DNA from: Burkholderiales bacterium
GTDB taxonomy: Bacteria > Pseudomonadota > Gammaproteobacteria > Burkholderiales > Burkholderiaceae_C
DNA: 64,000 nucleotides
Assembly: GCA_016213205.1 (NCBI GenBank)
Contig: JACRAZ010000065.1
Span: 1-64,000, forward strand
Reading direction: 5' to 3'
Part shown: in pieces, positions 54,656-62,877 of the stretch
How positions within the stretch are numbered: position 1 is the stretch's first letter
Layout: every line of letters starts with the position of its first letter
Program-made: the position numbers and the translations under genes
Notes under the pieces: model-generated
Database searches by the model: none
Told to the model about the DNA's origin: nothing
The model's input: the letters and a program-made list of their open reading frames with translations, nothing else

Positions 54656-56287
54656 ATGATCTTGCATCCGTCATCGTTGATTGACAGCTTCGTCTCCAAG
54701 GGCCAGTGGGGCGACCAGACTCTGCTCGATGTGCTCGCGCGGCACGTTGCCGATGTGCCGGACCGCGACTGCGTTGTCGACACGCCCGACCGGGCGGATT
54801 TGATCGGCACTCCGGCGACCTCGGTCACCTGGCAGCAGTTCGGCGCAGCGGTCGATGCCATCGCCACAGGACTGCTCCGCGACGGCCTGCAGAAGGACGA
54901 AGTCGTGGTAGCCCAGCTGCCCAACGTCTGGGAACTCATGGCCCTGTACTTCGCCGTGGCGCGCGCAGGCGGCGTTCTGTCGCCGATCGCGATGCAGTGG
55001 CGCGACTCCGAACTGCGCAACGTGGCCGAAGTCAGCCAGGCCACGCGCTACATCGGCGTCAGGAACTTCAAGGGCTTCGACCACATCGGCATGGCCCAAC
55101 GCGTGGGCTATCAAACGCTGACGCTGGAGGACATCACCGAGATGTCCCGGCAGCGGCCCGATCCGGGTCTGCTCGCAGACATCCAGATCTCGGCCAACGA
55201 CATCTTCAGCCTGTGCTGGTCCTCGGGCACCGAGTCGCACGCCAAGGGCTGCCCGATGTCGCACAACAACTGGCAGTTTCAGATGCGCCTGATTCCGGCC
55301 GTTGTCGGTATCCAGGAGGGGGACCGCGTGCTGGCTCCGGCGCCCATGGTCAACATGACCGGGGCGGTGGCCTGGATGAGTTGGCTGTCGGGGCGAGGCA
55401 CGCTGATCCTGCACCACCCGATCAACGTCGAGTTGCTGATCCGTCAGATGCTCACCGAGAACGTGCAGTTCACGATCCTGGTGCCGGCGATCCTGAACAT
55501 GGTCCTCAAGCTGCCGAACATCGACAGCCTCGACCTGTCGTCGATCCGCTCGATTGCCACGGGTTCTGCGCCGCCTTCGCGCTGGAGCATGGAGGAGTTC
55601 AAGCGCCGCTGGAACATCGAGATCTGCAATCTCTGGGGGCAGACCGAAGGCACTGGATTGATCGCCGGACCTCTCGACGTGCCGGAGTTCGGCAAGCGAA
55701 GCGAGAACTTCCCGTGGTGGGGCAAGCGCGGCGCGGAGTGGCCGTCCAACGTAAGGGGCGTGGAGGCGAAACTGCTCGACGACAGTGACAAGGAATGCAC
55801 GGAAGCTGGCCAGGTCGGCGAACTGGTCTACCGAGGGCCCAATGTATTTGCCGGCTACTACCGTCGGCCGGACCTGGCAGCGAATTCGTTCACCGCCGAC
55901 GGATTCTTCCGCACGGGCGACTACTTCATCGTGCGTGACGAGAGGCACGTCGGCTTCTTCGACCGCAAGAAGGACATCATCATTCGCGGCGGATTCAACA
56001 TCAGTGCGGCAGAAGTGGAGAATCTGGTGCTTACCCACCCGGGCGTGCAGGAGGCTGCCGCAGTGGCCGTCCCCGACGAGATCATGGGCGAGAAGACCTG
56101 CATCTACGTGGTGCCCAGGGACAAGGCCCATCCCCCGACGCTGGACGATATCGTCGCGCACCTCAAGCAGATCGGCGTGGCCGTCTACAAGCTGCCCGAG
56201 CGCATGGAATACATCGATGCGATCCCGCGCAATCCCGTGGGCAAGATCTTGAAGACGCAGCTGCGCCAGCGCGTTGTCCAGGCATGA
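54656..56287 (+). CDS. AMP-dependent acyl-CoA ligase with a variant phosphate loop
   Basis: A 543-residue ANL ligase. The phosphate loop reads WSSGTESHAKGCPMSH, so the usual TTG is TES but the Lys and Gly are kept. A5 is LWGQTEGTG, then FFRTGDYF, DRKKDIIIRGGFNISAAEVE and a normal acylation lysine in PRNPVGKILK. It is therefore likely to be an active ligase, in contrast to the one at 44665. Cyclohexane- or aryl-carboxylate ligases are plausible relatives, but I cannot assign the acid. It follows the thiolase-like/TauD row after a terminator-like hairpin. Confidence 0.87.
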   Translation: MILHPSSLIDSFVSKGQWGDQTLLDVLARHVADVPDRDCVVDTPDRADLIGTPATSVTWQQFGAAVDAIATGLLRDGLQKDEVVVAQLPNVWELMALYFAVARAGGVLSPIAMQWRDSELRNVAEVSQATRYIGVRNFKGFDHIGMAQRVGYQTLTLEDITEMSRQRPDPGLLADIQISANDIFSLCWSSGTESHAKGCPMSHNNWQFQMRLIPAVVGIQEGDRVLAPAPMVNMTGAVAWMSWLSGRGTLILHHPINVELLIRQMLTENVQFTILVPAILNMVLKLPNIDSLDLSSIRSIATGSAPPSRWSMEEFKRRWNIEICNLWGQTEGTGLIAGPLDVPEFGKRSENFPWWGKRGAEWPSNVRGVEAKLLDDSDKECTEAGQVGELVYRGPNVFAGYYRRPDLAANSFTADGFFRTGDYFIVRDERHVGFFDRKKDIIIRGGFNISAAEVENLVLTHPGVQEAAAVAVPDEIMGEKTCIYVVPRDKAHPPTLDDIVAHLKQIGVAVYKLPERMEYIDAIPRNPVGKILKTQLRQRVVQA

Positions 56288-56309
56288 GCCCTTGGCGGGC
56301 GTCATGCAG

Positions 56310-56334
56310 CCTGCCGGGGGTTGGCCTCGGCAGG
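56310..56334. terminator. Hairpin between convergent genes
   Basis: CCTGCCG pairs with CGGCAGG across an 11-nt loop, followed by TTGGTT, between the convergent stops at 56287 and 56367. Candidate only. Confidence 0.4.
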
Positions 56335-56366
56335 TTGGTTAACGCGCGAGCCTGGAGTGTGCGGGC

Positions 56367-57170
56367 TCAGGCCCGGATGCCGGCTGCGCGGAGCACGCTG
56401 GCCAGCGCCTCCAGCACGGCTGTGCGCGCGCGGTGCTGAGGGTCGTGGCCAATCCCGGTGAGGGCCGCCACCTCCAGGGGCATGCGGCCGTGGTTCACCA
56501 GCAGCCGTGCGCTGGCGCGCCAGCCGTAGTCGTCGTCCTGGCCAAACACTGCGGCGACGGGGCAGCCGACTTGGGCGACCTGCGCCGCCATCGACCAGTC
56601 GATCGCGGCCTCGTCGGCCCACGGCTCGTACCACGCCCAGAACATCGCATCGGTCTTGTCGCCGTGATGTCGCGCCAGCTTCTCGCGCAGGCCGCCGTGC
56701 TCGAAGGCCCGCCGGGCCGAGGCCATGGCCTGCACCATCGGCAAGTCCAGCGCCACGGTGGGTGAACAGGCGCACACGCCGCTCACCGCTTGCGGGTGCG
56801 CGGCGGCGGCCAGGATCCCCATGGCGCCGCCATCGCTGTGGCCGAAGATCACGGTCTGCCGGATGCCGAAGTGGCGCAGCACTTCGGCAAACACCGGACC
56901 GGATTCCTCGAAGCGGTAGGAGCGGTCGCGCCGACCGACGTAGGCCTCCGAGCCGCCGTAGCCCCAGCGGTCGTAGGACAGCACGGCCAGACCGCTCGCC
57001 CGGGCAATGGCCTCGGGCAGGTCCTTCCAGGTGCTCGTGCAGTCGAGGCCCCCGTGCATCATGACGATCACCGGTGCTTCACTGTCGATCCGGCCCCAGG
57101 AGGTCGCCGCCAGGCTGCGGCCGCCGGCAACCAGGCGGTGCTGCTCGATGCACGGGCCGTCGCTCAACAC
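56367..57170 (-). CDS. Alpha/beta hydrolase
   Basis: A 267-residue alpha/beta hydrolase. It has VIVMMHGGLDCTSTW (oxyanion), nucleophile Ser in IFGHSDGGAMG, acid in VFGQDDDYGW and His in TGIGHDPQH. RWGYGGSEAYVGRRDRSYRF is the usual turn after strand 4. No signal peptide is present. It is the last gene of the minus-strand row running from the right edge and overlaps the MerR gene by seven bases. It could open a lactone or cleave an ester or C-C bond of a ring-cleavage product; the substrate is unknown. Confidence 0.86.
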   Translation of the reverse strand: MLSDGPCIEQHRLVAGGRSLAATSWGRIDSEAPVIVMMHGGLDCTSTWKDLPEAIARASGLAVLSYDRWGYGGSEAYVGRRDRSYRFEESGPVFAEVLRHFGIRQTVIFGHSDGGAMGILAAAAHPQAVSGVCACSPTVALDLPMVQAMASARRAFEHGGLREKLARHHGDKTDAMFWAWYEPWADEAAIDWSMAAQVAQVGCPVAAVFGQDDDYGWRASARLLVNHGRMPLEVAALTGIGHDPQHRARTAVLEALASVLRAAGIRA

Positions 57171-57616
57171 CGCTCCCTCGTCGCCAATGCTGCCGATGCG
57201 GCATCGCGGATCACGCGCAGCTCAGCGAGCATCGAATCGACCGCGTCGCGGCGGTTCTGCAGCAATTCAACGAGCGCTTGCAGCCCGGATCCGGAAGCGG
57301 TGGGTGGGCCGGACGTTGCCTGGCCGAACCACTGCAGGCCGCTGCGGCACTCCTTCAACGTGAACCCCAGGGCCTTGAAGCGTTTCAGCAGTTCCAGCGT
57401 GCGAAGTTCGGTTGCGCCATACACGCGCGCGCCGCCAATACGCCGCGGCAGCAGCAGGCCCAGCGACTCGTAGTGCCGGATGGCGCGCAGCGTCATGCCG
57501 AGGCGTCTGCAGGTCTCGGCGATGCCGAGCGGCAGGGTCGCCGGCGCCTGCGCCTGCCGACGCCGGCCGGCTGTGGCTCTCGCGGCGGCCGGCGAATCTG
57601 CCCGACGGTTCGGCAC
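57164..57616 (-). CDS. MerR-family transcriptional regulator
   Basis: A 150-residue MerR-type regulator with a basic N-terminal tail, a winged helix (GIAETCRRLGMTLRAIRHYE, then GLLLPRRIGGARVYGATEL) and a C-terminal coiled coil (VELLQNRRDAVDSMLAELRVI). No metal-binding Cys cluster is visible apart from a C-terminal Cys and the one in ETCRRL, so it is unlikely to be a metal sensor. It lies between an acyl-CoA dehydrogenase (6 bp) and a hydrolase (7-bp overlap) in the same direction, which suggests it regulates this operon. Confidence 0.88.
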   Translation of the reverse strand: MPNRRADSPAAARATAGRRRQAQAPATLPLGIAETCRRLGMTLRAIRHYESLGLLLPRRIGGARVYGATELRTLELLKRFKALGFTLKECRSGLQWFGQATSGPPTASGSGLQALVELLQNRRDAVDSMLAELRVIRDAASAALATRERC

Positions 57617-57622
57617 GGCCGC

Positions 57623-58819
57623 TCAGTACGACTTGGGCAGCCCGAGCACGTGCTCGCCGATGTAGTTCATCAGCATCTCGTTGTTGATCGGTGCGATCTC
57701 GAGCAGGCGTGTCATCGGCCACAGCGTCACCACGTCGTAGTCGCGGTCGAAGCCGTAGCCGCCGTGCACCTGCAGCGTGGCCTCGATGGCCGCCACCGCG
57801 GCGCGCGAGGCCAGCAGCTTGGCCATGTTGGCGTGCGCGCCGGCGTCCTCGCCGTTGTCGAAGCGGTCGGCGGCGTCATAGGTCATCAGCCGCGCGGCTT
57901 CGAGTTCGGCCTTGGCCAGGGCCATGCGGTGCTGCAGCGACTGGTAGCCGCCGATGGGCTTGCCGAAGGGCTTGCGGTCCTTCGAGTACGCCACCGCCTT
58001 GCTGAGCGCGTAGTCGCCCAGGCCGAGCGCCGCGCCGGCGGCCAGCAGCCGCTCCGAGTTCAGGCCCTCGAACATCAGCTTGGCGCCCTTGCCGGGCTCG
58101 CCGATCACCGCGTCGGCGGGCAGCTGCACGTTGTCGAAGAACACCATGTACTGGCGCTCGGCGGTCTCGACCTGGATGTTGAGCTGCTGCAGCTTGATGC
58201 CCGGTGTCTTCATGTCCAGCACGAACAGCGACATGCCGTCGGTCCGGTGCGCCACCTCGCCGGCCTTGGCGGTGCGCGCCACCACCTGCATGTAGTCGGC
58301 ATCGCGCGCGCCGGAGATGAAGACCTTCTGGCCGTTGAGCGTCCAGCCGCCGTCGGCGTTGCGGGTGGCCAGCGTGGTCATCGCGAAGCTGTTGGTGCCG
58401 GCGTTGGGCTCGGTGATGGCGAAGCACATCTTCTTCTCGCCGGTGCAGGTGGGCGTCACGTACCTGGCGATCTGCTCCTTGGTGCCGTGGCGCACGATCG
58501 GCACCCGCGCCAGGCCGGTGACGACGAGGAACAGCGTCGGCACGCCGGCCAGCGCCAGCGCCTCATTGAGCGCGGTGATCTCGAGCACGCCACCGCCCGA
58601 GCCGCCGTGCTCCTCCGGGATCGACAGCCCGAGAAGACCGAACTTGCCCAGCTCGCGCCACAGCTCGTCGGGGAAACGGTCTTCCTTGATGCACTGCAGG
58701 ATGTAGCTGCGCGGGTATTGCTTGGTGACGCCGCGCGCGGCCTCCTGGATGTCGCGGATGCGCGACTGGATGATCGAGGAGGCGGTGGTGCGGCCGGTCG
58801 GCGTGGTCGGGGCGTTCAT
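57623..58819 (-). CDS. Acyl-CoA dehydrogenase, helix-G-Glu type
   Basis: A 398-residue acyl-CoA dehydrogenase. It has ITEPNAGTNSFAMTT, NGQKVFISGARDADYMQVV and helix G GLNSERLLAAGAALG with a Glu. The EGT site reads IAPINNEMLMNYI and the protein ends LGLPKSY. It therefore joins the proteins at 34255 and 39651 as a third member of the same branch. It lies 38 bp after the AtuA-like gene. Citronellyl-CoA-type dehydrogenases often accompany AtuA, which fits a branched substrate, but this is an inference. Confidence 0.88.
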   Translation of the reverse strand: MNAPTTPTGRTTASSIIQSRIRDIQEAARGVTKQYPRSYILQCIKEDRFPDELWRELGKFGLLGLSIPEEHGGSGGGVLEITALNEALALAGVPTLFLVVTGLARVPIVRHGTKEQIARYVTPTCTGEKKMCFAITEPNAGTNSFAMTTLATRNADGGWTLNGQKVFISGARDADYMQVVARTAKAGEVAHRTDGMSLFVLDMKTPGIKLQQLNIQVETAERQYMVFFDNVQLPADAVIGEPGKGAKLMFEGLNSERLLAAGAALGLGDYALSKAVAYSKDRKPFGKPIGGYQSLQHRMALAKAELEAARLMTYDAADRFDNGEDAGAHANMAKLLASRAAVAAIEATLQVHGGYGFDRDYDVVTLWPMTRLLEIAPINNEMLMNYIGEHVLGLPKSY

Positions 58820-58857
58820 GGATCACTCCTTGGGATTTCGGGGCAGGGCGGGTGGGG

Positions 58858-60639
58858 TCAGAGAGCGAGTTCGGCGGGGATCTCCACCGGATGGTCGAGC
58901 AGCATTTGCGCATAGGCCTTGCCCTGCGGGTCCATGCGCACCGAGGCGATGCCGCCGCCGCCCAGCGCTTCCTGCAGCGTGAAGTTGAGCGCGTGCGTGC
59001 CCGGCAGATCGTAGCGGCGCACCTCGCCGTGCACGAGGTGCGCGAACCAGCGCGCCACTGCCTGCTCGGTGATGGCGGCACGGATGAAGGGCAGGTACTC
59101 GGGCTTGCGGGCGATGAGGCCGATGTTGGCGGCGTCGCCCTTGTCGCCGCTTCGGCCCCAGGCCAGTTGCACCAGCGGCACGCTGCGTGCGCCGCGGGCG
59201 AAGGCATCGGCAGCGGGCAGCGGGCCATCCACCGCCCGCAGCGCCGCGGCGTCGAAACGCACCCCGGCCAGCGCGGGCGCGGCAACCTTCTGCGCGCCCA
59301 TGTCGATGCTCACCGCGAGCTTCGCCTTCGGCACCAGGCAGGAGAATAGCCGCACCACGGGCTGCACCTTCGGCCGCCCGCCGGTGAAGCCGGTGATCGC
59401 CGGCGCCGACATCAGCGCCATCGGCGCGACCTCGCGCGAGAACAGCTCGAGCGCGTCTTTCGACGGGTGGCGCACGCCCACCTTGAGCATCACCTCGCGC
59501 GCGGACACTCGGCCATGAGGCCCGTAGGTGTCCTCGGCGCCGATGGCTTCGACGCAGGCCTCGGTGAAGTCGGTCCAGCCACGCTCGGTGAACTTGCGCC
59601 GCATGCGCGCCAGCATCGAAGCGCCGACACGGCGCGCCTTGGCGCCGGCATCGATGCCGCCGATCATGAACAGGCTCGTGGCGCGGAAGCCGTCGGCATA
59701 GGTGACGCTGACCTTGGCCTGGTCGGTGGGCGGCAGGCCGCGCGCGCCGCGCACTTCCACGCGGTCGGGCCCCACCTGCGTGAGTGTGACGTCGGTGAAG
59801 TCGCTCACCACGTCGGGCAGGATGTAAGCGCGGGGGTCGCCGATCTCGTAGAGCATCTGCTCGCCCACCGTCGAGGGGCACACCAAGCCGCCGGTGCCCG
59901 GCGGCTTGGTGATGACGAAGCTGCCGTCGGCACGGCACTCGGCGATCGGGAAGCCCATGTCGTCCCAGCCGGGCACGCTGGCCCAATCGGTGTAGTTGCC
60001 GCCGGTGGCCTGCGTGCCGCATTCGATCAGGTGGCCGGCGAGGCTGCCTTGCGCCAGCTTGTCCAGGTCGTCCGCGGTCCAGCCGAAGCGCGCGATCAGC
60101 GGTGCGAGCGTCACCGCGCTGTCCACGCAGCGCCCGGTGACCACGATGTCGGCGCCCGCGGACAGCGCCGCGGCGATCGGGAAGGCGCCCAGGTAGGCGT
60201 TGGCGCTCATGACCTTGGCGGGGAACGTTGCGCCGGAGAACATCTCCGTCGTGCCGGCCGCGCGCAGCGCCTCGACTTGCGGCATCAGGTCGTCGCCGAG
60301 GACGGCGGCGATCTTCAGGTCCACGCCCTCGGCCGCAGCCGCGGCGACGAGCGCATCGCGGCAGGCCGACGGGTTCACCCCGCCGGCATTGGCCACCACC
60401 TGAATGCCGCGCGCCTTCAGCTGCTTCATCAGGGGCTTCATGGTGGCGACGAAGTCCGGCGCGTAGCCCTGCGCCGGATCCTTCGAACGGGCGCGGATCA
60501 GCAGAGACATCGTGATCTCGGCCAGGTAGTCGAAGACCAGCACGTCGATGTCGCCGTGCTCGACCAGTTGTGCAGCGGAAAACTCGGTGTCGCCCCAGAA
60601 GCCGGAGGCGCAGCCGATGCGCAGGGTGTCCTTGCTCAT
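58858..60639 (-). CDS. atuA: AtuA-like protein (DUF1446, acyclic terpene utilisation)
   Basis: A 593-residue DUF1446 protein with LRIGCASGFWGDTEFSAAQLV at the N-terminus, DYLAEITMSLL, VANAGGVNPSACRDAL, IVVTGRCVDSAVTLAPLI and QATGGNYTDW. A C-terminal AtuA-specific domain has LAWGRSGDKGDAANIGLIAR and IPAELAL. AtuA is needed for citronellol/geraniol degradation in Pseudomonas, but its reaction is unknown. No geranyl-CoA carboxylase subunits are present here, so it may serve another branched or cyclic acid. The ATG at 60639 gives the family start MSKDTLRIGC. It lies 49 bp after the thioesterase gene. Confidence 0.88.
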   Translation of the reverse strand: MSKDTLRIGCASGFWGDTEFSAAQLVEHGDIDVLVFDYLAEITMSLLIRARSKDPAQGYAPDFVATMKPLMKQLKARGIQVVANAGGVNPSACRDALVAAAAAEGVDLKIAAVLGDDLMPQVEALRAAGTTEMFSGATFPAKVMSANAYLGAFPIAAALSAGADIVVTGRCVDSAVTLAPLIARFGWTADDLDKLAQGSLAGHLIECGTQATGGNYTDWASVPGWDDMGFPIAECRADGSFVITKPPGTGGLVCPSTVGEQMLYEIGDPRAYILPDVVSDFTDVTLTQVGPDRVEVRGARGLPPTDQAKVSVTYADGFRATSLFMIGGIDAGAKARRVGASMLARMRRKFTERGWTDFTEACVEAIGAEDTYGPHGRVSAREVMLKVGVRHPSKDALELFSREVAPMALMSAPAITGFTGGRPKVQPVVRLFSCLVPKAKLAVSIDMGAQKVAAPALAGVRFDAAALRAVDGPLPAADAFARGARSVPLVQLAWGRSGDKGDAANIGLIARKPEYLPFIRAAITEQAVARWFAHLVHGEVRRYDLPGTHALNFTLQEALGGGGIASVRMDPQGKAYAQMLLDHPVEIPAELAL

Positions 60640-60688
60640 ACCGATAGGTCCATTCGCGAGTGGTGGTTGAAGGGCGTGCGCAGCCGTT

Positions 60689-61180
60689 TCAGCGGCCGGC
60701 GCCGTCCGGTTGCGGCCACATGACGCGCCAGATGCCCTTGGCGGTGGCGCAGACGCGGCCCTGTTCGTCGCGCAGCTCGCCTTCGGCGAAGGCCACGCTG
60801 CGCCCCGAGCGCACGACCCGGCCATGGGCTTCGAAGCGCGGGCCGGCGGCGGCATCGACGTAGGTGATGTCGAGGTTGATGGTCGACTGGCGCAGTTCGT
60901 GTGGCGCGATGCTGCGCATCTCGGGCCGCGCCAGGTTGGCGGAGGCGATGGCGCAGCCGAGCGCGGCGTCGAACATGTAGGCGATGACGCCACCGTTGAT
61001 CACGTCAGCCGAGCCGCCGCCGCCGCGCTGCATCACGGTAGGCTTTCGCAGGTGCACGACGGCACGCCCCACGCCGGCGAGTTCCAGCTCCAGGCCCTGC
61101 GCGCTGAGGAAGGTGTTGCTGCCCCAGCGCTGCCAGAAGGCGTCTACGACGGCGGGGGGAAGGGGGGGCTGATCGGTCAA
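60689..61180 (-). CDS. PaaI-type hotdog thioesterase
   Basis: A 163-residue single hotdog-fold protein with GSADVINGGVIAYMFDAALGCAIAS as the active-site helix region and INLDITYVDAAAGPRFEAHG strands. The family HGG motif is NGG here. I chose a TTG start at 61180, seven bases after AGGAA on the coding strand. A longer frame starting at an ATG (61255) would overlap the upstream MBL gene by 41 bp and adds an unlikely Ser/Arg-rich head. It probably hydrolyses an acyl-CoA of the pathway. Confidence 0.75.
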   Translation of the reverse strand: MTDQPPLPPAVVDAFWQRWGSNTFLSAQGLELELAGVGRAVVHLRKPTVMQRGGGGSADVINGGVIAYMFDAALGCAIASANLARPEMRSIAPHELRQSTINLDITYVDAAAGPRFEAHGRVVRSGRSVAFAEGELRDEQGRVCATAKGIWRVMWPQPDGAGR

Positions 61181-61214
61181 GGTCGGGTTCCTGTCGCAGA
61201 GAGTGACGTGGACG

Positions 61215-62864
61215 TCAAGGGCGCGTGAGTCCGAGCGCCTCGATGCGCTCGACATGCGCGATCAGCGAGCGCTTGGCCACCGGCCAGAGCTGCCTGGGCG
61301 TGTCGGCATAGGCGATCGGCACCCAGTCCTCCGGGCCGCCGTCGGGGCGCACGCGCATCGCCTCGATGACCTTGGCTTCGCGCGCGAGGCGGTGCGCCTT
61401 CAGCCACGCGATGGCCTGCGGCGCCGAGCCGATGACGTGACCGTGGGCAGGGCAGATGAAGCGGATGTCGTGGCGGGCACACTCACCCAGCAGCCGGTCG
61501 AGCGAATCGATGTAGGCGGCCATGTTGCCGTCGGGCGGGTCGATCACCGTGGTGCTGCCGTTGAGCACGTGGTCGCCGGAGAACAGCAGGCCGTCCTCCT
61601 CGAGCACCAGGCACAGGTGGTTCGCGGCGTGGCCCGGGGTGTGCACCGCGCGCAGCGTCACGCGGTGCTCGGGATCGTCGAGCACGATACTTTCGCTGTC
61701 GGCCAGCACGTGGTCGGGGGTGAACTCGGAGTGCGCGCGCGCAGTCGGAGCCGACGGCAGGCCGAGGATCGTCGGGCGGCGCCCCGTGGCCGCTTCGCAG
61801 GCCTGCGCCAGCGGCCGCGCCGCGGGCGAATGGTCGGGATGCGAATGCGTGCAGACGATGGTCTGCACCTTGCCGCCGGTGAAATCGAGCAGGCGCGTGA
61901 TGTGGGCGTCGTCCGGGGGCCCGGGGTCGATGACGATGAAGCCCGCCTCTGCGCTGCCCAGGATGTACGAATTCGTCCCCGGCCCCGTCATCACGCCCGG
62001 GTTGGGCGCGGTGAAGCGCCACAGGTGCCGCAGCAGCTGCACCGGACGTTCGCTCTGCCAGTCGAGCGCATGCAGCAGCTGCCCGTCGGGGCAGACGAGT
62101 TCGAGCTCGCCGAACGGCAGGTCGCTCTCCATGTAACGCTGCGGCTTGCCGCCGACAAGCGCGCCGCGCGGGCACGACTCCCAGTGCGGCCGGTTGCTGG
62201 CGCAGGCGGCCAGCGCGGCGTCGACGCTGGCAAAGCCCGCCAGCCAGCGCAGCGTGCGCAGGGTCGGGAAGATCATCGGCAGCGTGCCCGCCTCGTGGTG
62301 CGCCAGCGCGTCGGTGGCGCGCAGCCACACCGGCTCGAACTGCTCGCTGTCGTCGGCCACCGGCGTCTGGGCTTCGGGCATGCGGCCGATCAGGAACAGC
62401 GTGTCGAAGCGGCGCGGCTGCACGTCGCGGTCTGTGGTCCAGCGCACGGCGACGCGCAGCGCGTCGGCGGCCAGGCGCAGGCCGCGTGTGCGCAGCTGCG
62501 GGTAGAGCGGCTCCCGGCGCGCCAGCGTGGCCAGCTCCTGCGCGGTCAGCGGGCGGCCATCCGCGTCGTGCGCGTGCAGCACGCCGAGTTCCTCGAAGCT
62601 CTCGCGGAGTGCGGCCATCGCGGCGGGCAGGTGGGGCAGCGCGGCTGCGGCCGTGCCTGCGAGGTCGGCCACCGCCGCATCGGCATCGTCGACGCGGCCA
62701 CCCGGGAACACGAACACGCCGGGCAGGAAGCTGGCGTGCGGCGAGCGCCGCGTCAGCAGTACTTCGGGGCCGGAGGCCGTGTCGCGCAGCCACATCAGCG
62801 TGGCTGCCGGCCGCGGCGCGACGGGCGTGCGCGTTGGATGAAGCTGGGTGGCTGCGCGGACCAT
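61215..62864 (-). CDS. NUDIX-metallo-beta-lactamase fusion protein
   Basis: A 549-residue protein. The N-terminal half (about residues 20-240) is a NUDIX-like domain with GVFVFPGGRVDDAD and a Nudix-box remnant AALRESFEELGVL. The C-terminal half (about 270-549) is a LACTB2-like metallo-beta-lactamase domain with THSHPDHSPAA, HTPGHAANHLCLV and FSGDHVL. In human biology these two folds are separate (NUDT19/NUDT7-like CoA hydrolases and LACTB2). The fusion suggests a CoA-derivative or thioester hydrolase. It is 13 bp after the VWA gene and 34 bp before the thioesterase start. Confidence 0.85.
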   Translation of the reverse strand: MVRAATQLHPTRTPVAPRPAATLMWLRDTASGPEVLLTRRSPHASFLPGVFVFPGGRVDDADAAVADLAGTAAAALPHLPAAMAALRESFEELGVLHAHDADGRPLTAQELATLARREPLYPQLRTRGLRLAADALRVAVRWTTDRDVQPRRFDTLFLIGRMPEAQTPVADDSEQFEPVWLRATDALAHHEAGTLPMIFPTLRTLRWLAGFASVDAALAACASNRPHWESCPRGALVGGKPQRYMESDLPFGELELVCPDGQLLHALDWQSERPVQLLRHLWRFTAPNPGVMTGPGTNSYILGSAEAGFIVIDPGPPDDAHITRLLDFTGGKVQTIVCTHSHPDHSPAARPLAQACEAATGRRPTILGLPSAPTARAHSEFTPDHVLADSESIVLDDPEHRVTLRAVHTPGHAANHLCLVLEEDGLLFSGDHVLNGSTTVIDPPDGNMAAYIDSLDRLLGECARHDIRFICPAHGHVIGSAPQAIAWLKAHRLAREAKVIEAMRVRPDGGPEDWVPIAYADTPRQLWPVAKRSLIAHVERIEALGLTRP

Positions 62865-62877
62865 GACTCAACGGCCT

